Assembly (NCBI GenBank): GCA_035063885.1
Contig: JAPSFM010000006.1
Location: 41,618 to 105,617 of the forward strand
DNA: 64,000 nt
DNA from: CAADGY01 sp900696665
GTDB taxonomy: Bacteria; Acidobacteriota; Terriglobia; Bryobacterales; Bryobacteraceae
Direction of reading: 5' to 3'
Position numbers and translations under genes: made by a program. This document shows positions 53,256-62,154 of the stretch, one piece after another. Below the pieces are notes generated by a model, which saw nothing but the letters and a program-made list of their open reading frames with translations, was not told the origin of the DNA and made no database searches. Position 1 is the first letter of the stretch. The number at the start of each line of letters is the position of its first letter.

Positions 53256-54683
53256 TTAAGCGATGATTTCCGTGAGCACTTTTCCGCCGACATCCGTCAG
53301 CCGGAAAGGTCTCCCCTGGAACTTGAAAGTAAGGCGGGTATGATCGATACCCGCCAGGTGCAGGATGGTCGCCTGCAAGTCGTGCATATGGATCGGATGC
53401 TCGACGGCCGAAAAGCCCAGCTCGTCCGTTGCCCCCAACGATACGCCAGGTTTCAGACCGCCGCCGGCCATCCACATTGTAGTCGCTTCGATATGGTGAT
53501 TCCGGCCGGCCTTGCCCGCTTCACGAACTTCGCCCATGGGCGTCCTGCCAAATTCACCACCCCAGACGACGAGCGTATTCGCAAGCAGGCCACGCTCTTC
53601 AAGATCGCGGACCAATGCGGCGCAGGGCCGGTCCACCTCCCTGCACGTTTCTTCGAAAGGTTTGCCGAGATCCGCGTGGTGATCCCAATCCGTGTGATAG
53701 AGCTGGACGAAACGAACGCCGCGCTCCACCAGCCGCCGTGCCAGCAGACAGTTGGCCGCGAACGAAGGCGCGCCGGGCTCGACGCCGTACAGAGCGAGTG
53801 CCGCCGGGGTCTCACCTGAAAGCCCGATCAACTCCGGCGCGCTGGTTTGCATCCGGTAGGCCATCTCAAACGACGCGATGCGCGTTGTGATCTCATCGTC
53901 GCCGGTGGCATCCCAGCGCATACGATTCAGATCGCGGATCAGGTCGATCGATGCGCGCTGGCTTCGCCGCGTAACTCCCTCCGGGTTTTTCAGATCGACG
54001 ATCGGGTCTCCGGCGGAGCGGAAAGGCACACCCTGATAACGCGTCGGCAGAAATCCGCTTCCCCAATTCAACGCCCCACCGCGCGGACCTCGCGGCCCGG
54101 ATTGCAGAACGACGAAACCGGGCAGGTCCTCGCACTCGCTCCCTAATCCATAAGTGATCCAGGAGCCCATGCTCGGACGGCCAAAGCGTGTGGAGCCCGT
54201 GTTGACGAAAATTTTCGCAGGCGCGTGATTGAAGTTGTCCGTCGCGACTGTCCGAAGGAACGTGAGGCTGTCCACCACTCCGGCAAGATGCGGGAAGCAA
54301 TCGGAAACCCATGCTCCGCTCTCACCGTGCTGTTGAAACTTCCTGCGGCTGCCCAGCAGCTTGGGACGCTCCTTCGAAAACGTATCCATAAACGCGAAGC
54401 GCTTGCCGGCGAGAAGAGAATCCGGAGCCGGCGAAGCATCGTGCTTTTGCAGCGCCGGTTTGTAATCGAACAGATCCAACTGGCTGGGGCCGCCCGCCAT
54501 GAATAGAAAGATTACGCTCCTTGCGCGAGCTTCGTGGTGGGGAGCACCGCCATGCCGTAGCGCCTCCGCGAAGGCTGGATGATGGCGGCCCAACAGGCAG
54601 GCGAGCGCGAGCTTGCCGACGCCGGTGCCACAGTGTTCAAAGAAATGTCTTCGAGTTTCCCTCAGCAGCGGCGCGTCATTCAT
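53256..54683 (-). CDS. DUF1501 protein
   Basis: 475 residues. A sulfatase/alkaline-phosphatase-like fold with FMAGGPSQLDLFDYKP near residue 60, GRPSMGSWITYGLGSE, LYHTDWDHHADLGKPFE near residue 340 and VVWGGEFGRTPMGE near 378. The N-terminal TRRHFFEHCGTGVGKLAL is Tat-like. DUF1501 proteins almost always travel with DUF1549/DUF1553 cytochrome-domain proteins, and that partner lies four bases upstream here. The pair is typical of Planctomycetota and also found in Acidobacteriota, probably for breakdown of complex glycans, but neither protein has a defined reaction. Confidence 0.88.
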   Translation of the reverse strand: MNDAPLLRETRRHFFEHCGTGVGKLALACLLGRHHPAFAEALRHGGAPHHEARARSVIFLFMAGGPSQLDLFDYKPALQKHDASPAPDSLLAGKRFAFMDTFSKERPKLLGSRRKFQQHGESGAWVSDCFPHLAGVVDSLTFLRTVATDNFNHAPAKIFVNTGSTRFGRPSMGSWITYGLGSECEDLPGFVVLQSGPRGPRGGALNWGSGFLPTRYQGVPFRSAGDPIVDLKNPEGVTRRSQRASIDLIRDLNRMRWDATGDDEITTRIASFEMAYRMQTSAPELIGLSGETPAALALYGVEPGAPSFAANCLLARRLVERGVRFVQLYHTDWDHHADLGKPFEETCREVDRPCAALVRDLEERGLLANTLVVWGGEFGRTPMGEVREAGKAGRNHHIEATTMWMAGGGLKPGVSLGATDELGFSAVEHPIHMHDLQATILHLAGIDHTRLTFKFQGRPFRLTDVGGKVLTEIIA

Positions 54684-54687
54684 GGCG

Positions 54688-57192
54688 TTATTCTCTTGTC
54701 AGAAATTCATCGAGATTGAGTAGCGCCCGGGATGCCGATATCCACGCTGCGATGGGAGCGAGATCCCGGGGGCGGCCCATTCCGGGATCCGCTGCAAGGT
54801 CCGCCGCTTCGGTTTCGTTCGCCTCGAAGTACCGTTGCTCCGTCTGGACGAAGGCGATCAGGCGGTCGCGTTCACCGGGTGACGGCGGACGCGCCAACGC
54901 CAACCGGAATGCATGTTCCACGCGGGCAGTGTCCTCCGCGGTGCTTTCCTTCACGATACGGCGCCCGAGATGCCGGGCCGCTTCAAAAAACGCTTCGTTG
55001 TTCAGCGTGGTGAGCGATTGTAAAGGAGTGTTGGAGCGGTTCCGCCGGGTACAGGCCGCCGTGGCATCCGGAGCATCGAATGCCATCAGGGCCGGATGCG
55101 GTGCGGAGCGCCAAAAGAACGTGTACATGCCGCGGCGATACCGGTCTTCCCCCTTACTCACCGGCCATTCACGATTCACCTGCGTTACGCCCATCGCGCC
55201 TTCCGGCAGGGGCGGATAAGCGCTCGGGCCTCCGATCTTCCGCGACAGCAAACCGCTGGCCGCCAGCGCCGCATCACGGATGATTTCGGCTTCCAGACGA
55301 AGGCGGTTCTGGCGAGCTACCAAGCTGTTTTCAGGGTCGCGCTGTGCAAGCTCGGGGCGGTTGGCGGACGCCTGGCGATAAGTGGCTGAAGTTACGATCG
55401 CGCGGTGCAGCGCCTTCAGCTTCCACCCGGAATCCATGAATTCGGAAGCCAGCCGGTCGAGCAGATCGGGATACGCCGGCTTGGCGCCTTGCGTGCCGAA
55501 GTCGTTTTCAGTCGCCACCAGGCCCCGGCCGAAATAACGCTGCCAGACGCGATTGACCATCACACGCGAGGTGAGCGGGTTCTGTTTCGATACGAGCCAG
55601 CGCGCAAGGTCGAGCCGGGTTGCTCTGCCGGCGCTGGGAAGTTGCGGTAGAACCTGCGGTGTTCCGGGCTCGACCGCTTCGCCTTTGCGGAGGAAGTCGC
55701 CGCCGAGGTGGATATAGCTCTCCCGTGGCGACGGCAATTCGCGCAGGATGAGAGCGGCGTCCACCTTCGGCTCGCGTCTTCGCAGCGCGGCAATGGAGGC
55801 ACGGCGTTCCTTCCATCCAAGGTCCTGCTCATGGAAAAAGCGCATCAGCTCATCGCGTTCGATTTCGGTGCGCCCGGTGATATCCCGCTTTACCGCAGAC
55901 AGCAGTTCCGGAGGCATTTTTTCGGGTGGATGGGCGCGCACCTCTTTTTCCCAGTTGGCGAATTTCGAATCGAGCGCCGCTTGATAGCTCGCCAGCTCCC
56001 CTTCGAGCAGAGCAATCTGCGTGCGAATCGTCTCACGCTGAATGGACTGATCGCGCGTCGGGAACTCGAGCACCGGTTCCTGCGCCCGGCTGCGGTCCCT
56101 GCCGTTCGTCATCTCGTCGATGTTGTTGAAGAACGCGTACAACCGATAGAAATCCCGCTGGGAGACCGGATCGTATTTGTGATCGTGACAGCGGGCGCAT
56201 CCAACCGTGAGGCCGAGGAACACAACACCGGTGGTGTCGGTGCGGTCCGCAACCGCTTCCACCCGGTACTGCTCGAAATCGATGCCACCCTCCAGGTTTA
56301 GCAGCGTGTTGCGATGAAAGCCGGTCGCGATCAGTTGATCGGCAGTCGGGTGAGGGAGCAGATCACCAGCGATCTGTTCGATTACGAACTGATCGAAAGG
56401 CATGTCGCGATTGAGAGCGTTGATGACCCAGTCGCGATACTTCCACATCGGGCGTGGACTGTCGATATTGTATCCGTCAGAATCGGCGTAACGCGCGAGG
56501 TCGAGCCAGTGGCGGCCCCATCGTTCGCCGAAATGCGGTGAAGCAAGCAACTGGTCTACGACGCGTTCGTACGCATCGGGAGACCGGTCGGCCAGAAACG
56601 CGTCCACTTCGGCGGGTGAAGGCGGCAGTCCGGTGAGGTCGAGGCTGACGCGACGCAGAAGCGTGTATTTGTCCGCTTCCGGCGATGGCGGCAGGCCTTC
56701 TTTCTCGAGCCGCGCGGCGATGAAGCGATCGATGGCATTGCGTGTCCACGCGGAGTTTCGCACCTCGGGAACGGCCGGCCGCCGGACAGGTTGAAACGCC
56801 CAGTGCCCTGCAGCTCGAATCTTCGCGGGAGTGGAGGACCAGGGAACGCCGGCATCGATCCAGGCGCGCAGGACCTCGACCTGTTCCTCCTTAAGCCTAG
56901 TGGTGGGCGGCATTTTCACAGCGCCCTCGTGCCGCACGGCAGCCATCAACAGACTTGCGGCACTCTGTCCGGGGCGCACCGCCGGACCCCGGTTGCCGCC
57001 GGCGAGAACGGCGTCTCGGGAATCAAGGGCGAGTCCACTGATCCGGTTTCTCGCGCTGTGGCACGCCCAACAGTTCGCGCGAAGCACTGGTTTCACGGCG
57101 GATTCAAACCACTCGGGCGAGTTGACGGTGTCCGGAAGCTGCGCGAACGCACCGCAAGCGAATGCGAGTACCGCGATAACAGCCTGCCTCAT
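54688..57192 (-). CDS. PSD1-type protein: cytochrome c-like domain, DUF1549 and DUF1553
   Basis: 834 residues from the ATG at 57192, chosen because it gives a signal peptide (AVIAVLAFACGAFAQ); the frame extends upstream without meaning. A planctomycete-type cytochrome domain has the haem site C41-W-A-C44-H45 (ANCWACHS) and a later methionine in KMPPTTRL. DUF1549 follows (IDRFIAARLEKEGLPPSPEADKYTLLRRVSLDLTGLPP, HFGERWGRHWLDLARYADS), then DUF1553 in the last 300 residues (NPLTSRVMVNRVWQRYFGRGLV, NTPLQSLTTLNNEAFFEAARHLG). It is probably a periplasmic electron-transfer partner of the DUF1501 protein. Divergent from a sulfatase gene. Confidence 0.87.
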   Translation of the reverse strand: MRQAVIAVLAFACGAFAQLPDTVNSPEWFESAVKPVLRANCWACHSARNRISGLALDSRDAVLAGGNRGPAVRPGQSAASLLMAAVRHEGAVKMPPTTRLKEEQVEVLRAWIDAGVPWSSTPAKIRAAGHWAFQPVRRPAVPEVRNSAWTRNAIDRFIAARLEKEGLPPSPEADKYTLLRRVSLDLTGLPPSPAEVDAFLADRSPDAYERVVDQLLASPHFGERWGRHWLDLARYADSDGYNIDSPRPMWKYRDWVINALNRDMPFDQFVIEQIAGDLLPHPTADQLIATGFHRNTLLNLEGGIDFEQYRVEAVADRTDTTGVVFLGLTVGCARCHDHKYDPVSQRDFYRLYAFFNNIDEMTNGRDRSRAQEPVLEFPTRDQSIQRETIRTQIALLEGELASYQAALDSKFANWEKEVRAHPPEKMPPELLSAVKRDITGRTEIERDELMRFFHEQDLGWKERRASIAALRRREPKVDAALILRELPSPRESYIHLGGDFLRKGEAVEPGTPQVLPQLPSAGRATRLDLARWLVSKQNPLTSRVMVNRVWQRYFGRGLVATENDFGTQGAKPAYPDLLDRLASEFMDSGWKLKALHRAIVTSATYRQASANRPELAQRDPENSLVARQNRLRLEAEIIRDAALAASGLLSRKIGGPSAYPPLPEGAMGVTQVNREWPVSKGEDRYRRGMYTFFWRSAPHPALMAFDAPDATAACTRRNRSNTPLQSLTTLNNEAFFEAARHLGRRIVKESTAEDTARVEHAFRLALARPPSPGERDRLIAFVQTEQRYFEANETEAADLAADPGMGRPRDLAPIAAWISASRALLNLDEFLTRE

Positions 57193-57302
57193 GGTTTCAG
57201 TCCAGCACGAATATGGATTAATCTTACAGAATTCGGGTAGTGAGGCGCATTGGAGAGTTTGCTTTGCGCCCGCCGAAGGATATAGATGGATAAAGGAGCC
57301 TG

Positions 57303-58775
57303 GTGTTTGCAACCGTGAAACAGATCGATCGCCGCAAATTCCTGTTGGGAGCAGGCAGCGGATTGCTTGCAGCCTCGTCGGCACTGTCCTGCCGCAGAGA
57401 GAGCGCGAAAGGTACGGGACGCCCGAATGTTGTTTTCATTCTTGCCGACGATCTCGGATATGGAGATGTGGGCTGTTACGGACAGGACAAAATCCGGACG
57501 CCCAATATCGATCGCCTGGCAACCGAGGGCCTGCGGTTTACCGATGCCTACTCGGGGTGCACGGTCTGTGCTCCGTCGCGAAGCGTATTGATGACGGGTC
57601 TTCACACCGGGCACACACCGATACGCGGCAATGGGATGGGATCCCTGCTGGCGGATGAGAAAACGGTCGCAGAGATCTTTCGCGAGGCCGGTTACACAAC
57701 CGGCGGTTTTGGGAAGTGGGGGCTTGGCGAAGAGCCCGGCGCTCCGGGAGTCCCTTCCCGCAAAGGCTTCGATCAGTTCTTCGGTTATTTGAACCAGGCC
57801 CACGCGCATTTCTACTATCCCGAGTTTCTTTACGACAACGAGCGGGAATATCCGCTGAAAGGCAACGAAGGAGGAAAACGCACCACCTATTCCCACGACG
57901 TCATCGCGCAAAAGGCGCTCGATTTCGTCCGGCAGAACCATAAGACGCCATTCTTTTGCTATCTCCCGTTCACCCTTCCGCATTGGGAACTGCTTGTGCC
58001 CGAGGACTCGTTGGCGGAGTATCGCGGCAAATTCGAAGAGAGAGCATTCATCGACCCGCGGAATCATTACGCCCGGCAGGACGAATCCCGTGCCGCTTAT
58101 GCGGCGATGATCACGCGCATGGACCGCGACATCGGCCGCTTGATGAACCTCCTGAAGGAATTGAACATCGACGAAAATACCATCGTGTTCTTCAGCAGCG
58201 ATAATGGGCCCGCAATGCCGATCCGGGGCGACGACTATTTCCGCAGCAAGGGTGAGTTCCGGGGCCACAAAGGCAATTTCTATGAAGGCGGTATCCGGGT
58301 CCCTTTGATTGCGCGTTGGCCGGGGCGCATTCCAGCGGACACCGCCACCAATCTGGTCTGCGGATTTCAGGACTTCCTGCCGACCGCGGCCGAGTTAATC
58401 GGCGCCGAAGCGCCGCCGGACATTGACGGTATCTCGCTGGTCCCTACTCTGCTCGGGAGCGAAGCCGCCGGCCGGCGCCAGCAGGCGCATGAATATCTTT
58501 ATTGGGAACTGCCGCGGCGGGATACAAAAGACCGGTGGAACTACCGGAAGGAAACCCCTCCGCAAGCGCTCCGGGCGGGTGAATGGAAAGCTGTGAGGCC
58601 GCGGCCGGATGGACCGGTCGAGGTCTACAATCTGAAATCCGATCCGGGAGAGCAGAAGGATCTTGCGGCAGCAAGCCCGGCGGTGAAGGCGCGACTTGAG
58701 AGCCTTCTGAAGACAGCCAGAACGGAGCCCCGTCCAGCGGTTCCGTTCAAAGATCGCTGGCGCAGCCAATCATAA
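57303..58775 (+). CDS. Type I sulfatase, exported lipoprotein-like
   Basis: 490 residues from GTG 57303, with AGGAG at 57294-57298. The N-terminus has RRKFLLGAGSGLLAASSALSC, a Tat-type signal with a possible lipobox cysteine. It begins the sulfatase fold with NVVFILADDLGYGDVGCYG and has the formylglycine site C89-A-P-S-R (TVCAPSRSVLMTG). GFGKWGLG and FFSSDNGP complete the metal and substrate sites. It is followed 18 bases later by a Gfo/Idh/MocA gene, so they form a small operon. It is related to sugar or aryl sulfatases; the substrate is open. Confidence 0.9.
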   Translation: MFATVKQIDRRKFLLGAGSGLLAASSALSCRRESAKGTGRPNVVFILADDLGYGDVGCYGQDKIRTPNIDRLATEGLRFTDAYSGCTVCAPSRSVLMTGLHTGHTPIRGNGMGSLLADEKTVAEIFREAGYTTGGFGKWGLGEEPGAPGVPSRKGFDQFFGYLNQAHAHFYYPEFLYDNEREYPLKGNEGGKRTTYSHDVIAQKALDFVRQNHKTPFFCYLPFTLPHWELLVPEDSLAEYRGKFEERAFIDPRNHYARQDESRAAYAAMITRMDRDIGRLMNLLKELNIDENTIVFFSSDNGPAMPIRGDDYFRSKGEFRGHKGNFYEGGIRVPLIARWPGRIPADTATNLVCGFQDFLPTAAELIGAEAPPDIDGISLVPTLLGSEAAGRRQQAHEYLYWELPRRDTKDRWNYRKETPPQALRAGEWKAVRPRPDGPVEVYNLKSDPGEQKDLAAASPAVKARLESLLKTARTEPRPAVPFKDRWRSQS

Positions 58776-58793
58776 GAAAAATGAGGAGATACT

Positions 58794-59975
58794 ATGAACC
58801 GTAGAACGTTCTTGGGCGCCGGCACGGCGCTTTCTTACAGCACGATCCTGGGAGCCAATGATCGCATCCGGGCAGGCATTGTCGGGGCGGGTGGCCGGGG
58901 CCGCTATCTGACCGGTGAGTTCAAGGAAATCGGCGCGGAGATGGCGGCGGTCTGCGACGTCTACGAGCCGAATCTACAGGCCGGACTGAAGGTAGCCAGT
59001 ACAGGCGCGAAATCATATAGGGACTACCAGAGACTGCTCGAAGACAAGTCCATCGACGCAGTGATTGTCGCCACTCCGGACCATTGGCATGCACAGATGG
59101 TGATCGATGCGGTAAACGCGGGCAAAGACGTCTACGTGGAAAAGCCGATGGCGCACAAGATCCCAGAGGGGTTCGAGGTGATCGACGCTGTTCGCCGTAC
59201 CAAACGCATCGTACAGGTCGGCACCCAGCGAAGAAGCTTCGACTTATTCCAGGAGGGCAAGCGGATCATGGACTCGGGCCAACTGGGCAACGTCCATCTT
59301 GTCACTTCCTATTGGATGAACTACACGGACAGGCTATCGGACCGTAAGCTGCAAGGAGAACTGGACTGGCAGAAGTGGCTGGGAACGGCGCCCAGGCGCG
59401 AACTGGACCCGCTGCGGTTCTTCAACTGGTACTACTTCTTCGATTACTCGGGCGGCTTGCTGGTGGGGCAGGCGGCACACGTGGTCGATGCAATTCAGTG
59501 GTTCATGAATTCGACAGCGCCGCTGGCGGTGACCTGCACCGGCGGTAAAGTGAACCTGCCGGGTGCGGAGGTCCCGGAGACAGCTACCATTGCGATCGAG
59601 TACCCGGAAAACTACCTGGCGACGTTCACTCTGGGCTACAAGGCGATGCGCTACAACGCGTTCAACGACCAACTGAAGCAGTTTCACGGCACGAAGGCGA
59701 GATTTGACGTGGGGCGGGAATGGCATGCGCTGTATCCTCAGAGCAATGCCGTCGAGATGAAGCCGTCGGTGGAAGTAAAGCGTCCGGGAAGTTTCGGGCC
59801 CGCCAGCCGCGCGCACATCCGCAACTTCCTGGAATGCATACGGAGCCGGAAGGAGCCGAATGCGCCGGTCGAAGCCGGGCAGGCGACCAACATCGTGCTG
59901 TGCCTGGCGATGGACTCGCTTCGTGCCGGGAAGCGTTTGAAGTGGAATGCGAAGAGCCGCAGAGTAGAGAGTTAG
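58794..59975 (+). CDS. Gfo/Idh/MocA-family oxidoreductase
   Basis: 393 residues, ATG with GAGGAG about eight bases upstream. A short N-terminus MNRRTFLGAGTAL resembles a shortened Tat signal. The Rossmann domain has GIVGAGGRGRYL, the signature DVYVEKPMAHKIPEG and TPDHWHAQM. The C-terminal domain has the catalytic region around GGLLVGQAAHVVDAIQWF. It shares many phrases with the exported homologue at 44766-46046 (ATPDHWH, VQVGTQRRS), so the two are paralogues. It follows a sulfatase gene and may oxidise a sugar released by it. Confidence 0.86.
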   Translation: MNRRTFLGAGTALSYSTILGANDRIRAGIVGAGGRGRYLTGEFKEIGAEMAAVCDVYEPNLQAGLKVASTGAKSYRDYQRLLEDKSIDAVIVATPDHWHAQMVIDAVNAGKDVYVEKPMAHKIPEGFEVIDAVRRTKRIVQVGTQRRSFDLFQEGKRIMDSGQLGNVHLVTSYWMNYTDRLSDRKLQGELDWQKWLGTAPRRELDPLRFFNWYYFFDYSGGLLVGQAAHVVDAIQWFMNSTAPLAVTCTGGKVNLPGAEVPETATIAIEYPENYLATFTLGYKAMRYNAFNDQLKQFHGTKARFDVGREWHALYPQSNAVEMKPSVEVKRPGSFGPASRAHIRNFLECIRSRKEPNAPVEAGQATNIVLCLAMDSLRAGKRLKWNAKSRRVES

Positions 59976-60037
59976 GGGTCTTCAGCCTTCGAGATTTACC
60001 CGGATTCATTCGGACGGCACCAAAGCTGGCAAGATAA

Positions 60038-60058
60038 CTTGACAATAAGAGACTAAGC
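60038..60058. promoter_or_regulatory. Weak HAIR-like site for HspR
   Basis: CTTGACA-ataagag-ACTAAGC agrees with the actinobacterial HAIR consensus (CTTGAGT-N7-ACTCAAG) at 9 of 14 arm positions. It overlaps the dnaK promoter, exactly where HspR would block it. The match is imperfect. Confidence 0.35.
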
Positions 60059-60067
60059 TTTCATAAT
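60039..60067 (+). promoter_or_regulatory. Promoter of the dnaK operon
   Basis: Consensus TTGACA at 60039-60044 and CATAAT at 60062-60067 with a 17-base spacer. The leader to the dnaK start is about 80 bases. No CIRCE element was found. Confidence 0.75.
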
Positions 60068-60155
60068 GGGATTGTGCTAACTGTTGGGCCTGTAGCGCCT
60101 TTCACCAGCGCAACCTGAAAATTTCTACGGTCTTATTTTCTGGAGGATGAGCGGA

Positions 60156-62090
60156 ATGAGCAAGATCATCGGGATCGATCTGGGTACCACAAATTCGGTG
60201 GTTTCCGTCATGGAAGGCGGGCAACCGGTGGTGGTTCCCAATCAGGAGGGCGGCCGGACGACACCCTCCGTTGTTGGTTTTACAAAAAGCGGTGAACGGC
60301 TGGTGGGGCAGGTTGCCAAACGCCAGGCGGTGACGAACCCGGAAAACACGGTTTACTCGATCAAGCGGTTCATGGGCCGCCGTATCGACGAAGTAAACGA
60401 AGAAATGAAGATGGTGCCGTACAAGGTGACGGCCGGGGATAACAGGGACGTGCGGGTGGAGGCTTCCGCGAAGCGCTATTCCCCCCCGGAGATCTCGGCC
60501 ATGATCCTGGGCAAGTTAAAGGAAGCGGCGGAAGCCTACCTGGGCGAGAAAGTCACCAAGGCCGTCATCACTGTTCCGGCTTATTTTAACGATTCGCAGC
60601 GGCAAGCCACGAAAGATGCGGGCCGCATTGCCGGGTTGGAAGTGATGCGTATCATCAACGAGCCCACGGCGGCGGCGCTCGCCTATGGCCTCGACAAGAA
60701 GAAAGACGAGACCATCGCCGTCTACGACTTCGGCGGCGGTACGTTTGACGTATCGATTCTCGAAGTGGGCGACGGAGTGGTGGAGGTCAAGTCCACCCAC
60801 GGAGATACGCACCTCGGCGGCGACAATGTCGATCAGCGAATCATCGACTGGATTGTTACGGAATTCAAGAAAGAGAACGGCATCGATCTTTCAAAAGACC
60901 AGATGGCGCTTCAGCGGCTGAAAGAAGCGGCCGAGAAGGCGAAGATCGAATTGTCGACGCTGCTCGAAACCGAGATCAACTTGCCGTTTATCACCGCTGA
61001 CGCCACCGGACCGAAACACCTGGTGATGAAACTTACCCGGGCGCGGTTCGAGCAGATGGCGGACGACCTGTTACAGCGCACCATCGGGCCGTGTAAGCAG
61101 GCGTTGTCGGACGCGGGCCTCACGCCGGACAAGATTGACGAAGTAGTGCTGGTGGGTGGTTCCACGCGAATTCCGAAAGTACAGCAGATAGTGCGCGACC
61201 TTTTTGGGAAAGAGCCGCACAAGGGTGTGAACCCGGATGAAGTGGTGGCCATCGGCGCGGCCGTGCAGGGCGGCGTGTTGGGCGGCGAGGTAAAGGACGT
61301 TCTGCTGCTCGACGTGACACCGCTTTCTCTTGGGATCGAAACGCTCGGCGGTGTGTTCACCAAGCTGATCGAGCGCAACACGACGATTCCCACGCGTAAG
61401 AGCGAGACGTTTTCGACGGCAGCCGACAGCCAGACCTCGGTAGAGATCAAGGTTTACCAGGGCGAGAGGGCGATGGCGGCGCACAACCGGCTGCTGGGTG
61501 TTTTCCAATTGGCCAACATTCCACCAGCGCCGCGCGGCATTCCGCAGATCGACGTCACTTTCGATATCGATGCCAACGGCATCCTGAACGTGACGGCAAA
61601 GGACAAAGCGACTAACAACGAACAAAAGATCACGATCACCTCATCTTCCGGCCTCAGCAAGGAAGAGGTGGAAAAGATGGCGAAGGATGCCGAGGCGCAT
61701 GCCTCTGACGATCGCAAGCAGCGTGACACAATCGAGGCGCGAAACCGGGCCGACGCTATGGTCTACAACGTCGAAAAGATGTTGAAAGAGCACCGGGACA
61801 AGATCGCGGAGTCCGACGCCAAAGATGTCGAAGCAGCCATCGAGGAGACGAAACGCGCAATCGGCCAAGGCGACCTGGCGCAGATCAACGCGGCGGCCGA
61901 CAAGCTGACACAGGCCAGCCACAAATTGGCTGAGGCCATGTACAAATCCTCCGCCGGGCAGCCCGGCGGACCTGGACCAGGCGCGGGCGGTCCACAAACA
62001 GACGGCGGGCCTTCTCCGCACGGTCCGTCCGAAGGCAAGGACAACGTCGTGGACGCGGAATTTGTAGACGTAGACGATAAGAACAAGTAA
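60156..62090 (+). CDS. dnaK: Molecular chaperone DnaK (Hsp70)
   Basis: 644 residues from ATG 60156 with GGAGG nine bases upstream; the ATG at 60147 is too close to that site. All Hsp70 landmarks are there: IGIDLGTTNS phosphate loop, AVITVPAYFNDSQRQATKDAG, VYDFGGGTFDVSI, VLVGGSTRIPKVQ, the linker DVLLLDVTPLSLGIE, the substrate-binding sandwich and a C-terminal lid. The tail is glycine- and proline-rich and ends in DNVVDAEFVDVDDKNK. Length is the family norm. It works with DnaJ and GrpE to fold proteins in the cytoplasm. dnaJ and hspR follow, whereas grpE is not in the operon. Confidence 0.98.
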   Translation: MSKIIGIDLGTTNSVVSVMEGGQPVVVPNQEGGRTTPSVVGFTKSGERLVGQVAKRQAVTNPENTVYSIKRFMGRRIDEVNEEMKMVPYKVTAGDNRDVRVEASAKRYSPPEISAMILGKLKEAAEAYLGEKVTKAVITVPAYFNDSQRQATKDAGRIAGLEVMRIINEPTAAALAYGLDKKKDETIAVYDFGGGTFDVSILEVGDGVVEVKSTHGDTHLGGDNVDQRIIDWIVTEFKKENGIDLSKDQMALQRLKEAAEKAKIELSTLLETEINLPFITADATGPKHLVMKLTRARFEQMADDLLQRTIGPCKQALSDAGLTPDKIDEVVLVGGSTRIPKVQQIVRDLFGKEPHKGVNPDEVVAIGAAVQGGVLGGEVKDVLLLDVTPLSLGIETLGGVFTKLIERNTTIPTRKSETFSTAADSQTSVEIKVYQGERAMAAHNRLLGVFQLANIPPAPRGIPQIDVTFDIDANGILNVTAKDKATNNEQKITITSSSGLSKEEVEKMAKDAEAHASDDRKQRDTIEARNRADAMVYNVEKMLKEHRDKIAESDAKDVEAAIEETKRAIGQGDLAQINAAADKLTQASHKLAEAMYKSSAGQPGGPGPGAGGPQTDGGPSPHGPSEGKDNVVDAEFVDVDDKNK

Positions 62091-62105
62091 GCGTTAGACC
62101 CCGTT

Positions 62106-62132
62106 CCGGCGGGCCTGGTAAAGGTCCGCCGG
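62106..62132 (+). terminator. Hairpin between dnaK and dnaJ
   Basis: CCGGCGGGCC pairs with GGTCCGCCGG (ten pairs, one G-U) around a seven-base loop. No T-run follows, so it is probably an attenuator or a stabiliser of the dnaK part of the message rather than a full terminator. Confidence 0.5.
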
Positions 62133-62154
62133 CTCTATTGATGGTTCGAGTGCT

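Noticed and set aside
59976..60155. CIRCE element upstream of dnaK
   Set aside because: No TTAGCACTC-N9-GAGTGCTAA-like repeat is visible; HspR rather than HrcA is encoded in the operon.
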